From positions 1 through 64,000 of the forward strand of contig NZ_JAEHGC010000020.1 of assembly GCF_016107705.1 (NCBI RefSeq): a stretch of 64,000 nt of DNA, in the 5' to 3' direction. Positions 63,418 through 64,000 of this stretch are shown in pieces. Position 1 is the first letter of the stretch. Each line of letters opens with the position of its first letter. The stretch is from Neobacillus cucumis (lineage in GTDB: Bacteria; Bacillota; Bacilli; Bacillales_B; DSM-18226). The notes under the pieces were generated by a model. That model was given only the letters and a program-made list of their open reading frames with translations, made no database searches and was not told the origin of the DNA. A program made the position numbers and the translations under genes.

Positions 63418-64000
63418 TTATTTAAGATCCAATTGAAAAGAATTAATTTTTATCCAATTTAATTTTCCATTCTTATCATAGACACCTGCGACTGGTTTAA
63501 AGTATAATTTCGTAGCCTTTTCATTTATCTTAGAGTATATTTCTCTAATGTCATAAGTATTGTCATCCTTAAGACTAATTGAGTTGGAAAAAGAGCTGTA
63601 CCTATTTCCTAGATCATCGGTTATTTCATAACCAATATTGGGTTGTTTAAAAGATGTGTCACTTAATTTAATGCTATATTTTAGTTTCATTGAAATAGGT
63701 GTTTTCTCTAAATATTTAACATTAATAATCAAAGGAAACTTGTTATTTATTTCATTAATAGCAAATTTTTGGGAACTAATTTTGTCTATAGAAAAGTTAA
63801 AGAACCATTTGCCATTTGATTGTACCTCGTTATATGGATTAAATAATTCTTTCAACGACCAGTCTACATTTAAAGTCTCTTCCTGTAATTCATGTGGTAC
63901 TGTTACAAATACAAGACCAGCATAATCAGTTTTACCCATCTTTTTTAATAGTAGTGTAGTATCTTTGCCGATTATTACACCGTTTATTTTTACGGGATTA
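63418..64000 (-). CDS. Partial protein, DUF4179/DUF5643-like C-terminal part
   Basis: The frame is open from the window edge (64000) to TAA at 63418. It gives 193 residues of a beta-rich region with NPVKINGVIIGKD near the edge and GKWFFNFSIDK in the middle. This resembles the extracellular C-terminal domain of DUF4179-type anti-sigma proteins. The ATG at 63939 is internal and has no binding site. The 5' end lies beyond the window. Confidence 0.55.
   Translation of the reverse strand, partial: NPVKINGVIIGKDTTLLLKKMGKTDYAGLVFVTVPHELQEETLNVDWSLKELFNPYNEVQSNGKWFFNFSIDKISSQKFAINEINNKFPLIINVKYLEKTPISMKLKYSIKLSDTSFKQPNIGYEITDDLGNRYSSFSNSISLKDDNTYDIREIYSKINEKATKLYFKPVAGVYDKNGKLNWIKINSFQLDLK

Overview
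The window looks like a chromosomal segment of a low-GC member of the Bacillaceae, probably a Bacillus or Neobacillus relative. The reasons are AT-rich intergenic DNA, strong AGGAGG-type ribosome binding sites with many TTG and GTG starts, a dense tRNA cluster with encoded CCA ends, Bacillus-type riboswitches (SAM/S-box and lysine/L-box), the order cysH-cysP-sat-cysC-sumT-sirB known from B. subtilis, and many small Bacillus-type genes.

Layout. 0-1.1 kb: ten tRNA genes ending in a terminator, plus a tRNA-Lys-like fragment. 1.2-4.7 kb: a small hypothetical, a GNAT acetyltransferase, a DUF4865 protein and an amino-acid permease with a cre-like site. 5.1-10.2 kb: a fructoselysine (Amadori compound) utilisation cluster, frlC-frlA and frlB-frlD-frlR. 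It is read from two canonical promoters that share an identical 27-bp element. 10.3-16.5 kb: a peptide or amino-acid catabolic group with a YfcC-type carrier, an intact PepD-like dipeptidase, a PucR regulator and a second PepD paralog that has lost metal ligands. 16.7-26.4 kb: sulfate assimilation and siroheme synthesis (cysJI; then S-box, yezD, cysH, cysP, sat, cysC, sumT, sirB). 26.4-27.6 kb: dapA behind a lysine riboswitch. 27.7-32 kb: a flavinylated-protein electron-transfer cassette (FMN-binding protein, ApbE, RnfD/NqrB-like membrane protein) with its own two-component system. 32-53 kb: mixed housekeeping genes (MsrAB, amine oxidase, hydrolases, transporters, a LysM-NlpC/P60 wall hydrolase, an M20-DUF3311-symporter operon, an orphan PD-(D/E)XK nuclease) and several broken genes. 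53.4-61.7 kb: an accessory, decaying region with truncated genes, serine-recombinase and IS6 remnants, small hydrophobic peptide genes, repeated structured elements and a WGR plus PARP-regulatory-domain protein. 61.5-64 kb: DUF421 proteins, a sigma-region-4-like protein, a lipoprotein and a partial secreted or membrane-anchored protein.

How parts work together. The sulfur block takes sulfate from uptake (CysP) through activation (Sat, CysC) and reduction (CysH, CysJI), and it also makes much of the siroheme that CysI needs (SumT, SirB). The usual third siroheme gene, the precorrin-2 dehydrogenase, is missing, and a palindromic repeat sits where it would be expected. The frl block would import fructoselysine, phosphorylate it and split it to lysine and glucose 6-phosphate.

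Throughout the window a palindromic, REP-like hairpin of about 45 bp recurs between genes: seven near-complete copies and one partial copy. Twice it forms the 3' end of a reading frame.

The most unusual items are the WGR-PARP-regulatory protein without a catalytic ADP-ribosyltransferase domain, the metal-ligand-deficient PepD paralog, a pair of 36-residue CxxC microproteins, the flavin electron-transfer cassette with a plausible response-regulator site, and two homologous structured repeats of about 110 nt. I did not find a CRISPR array or a complete prophage.
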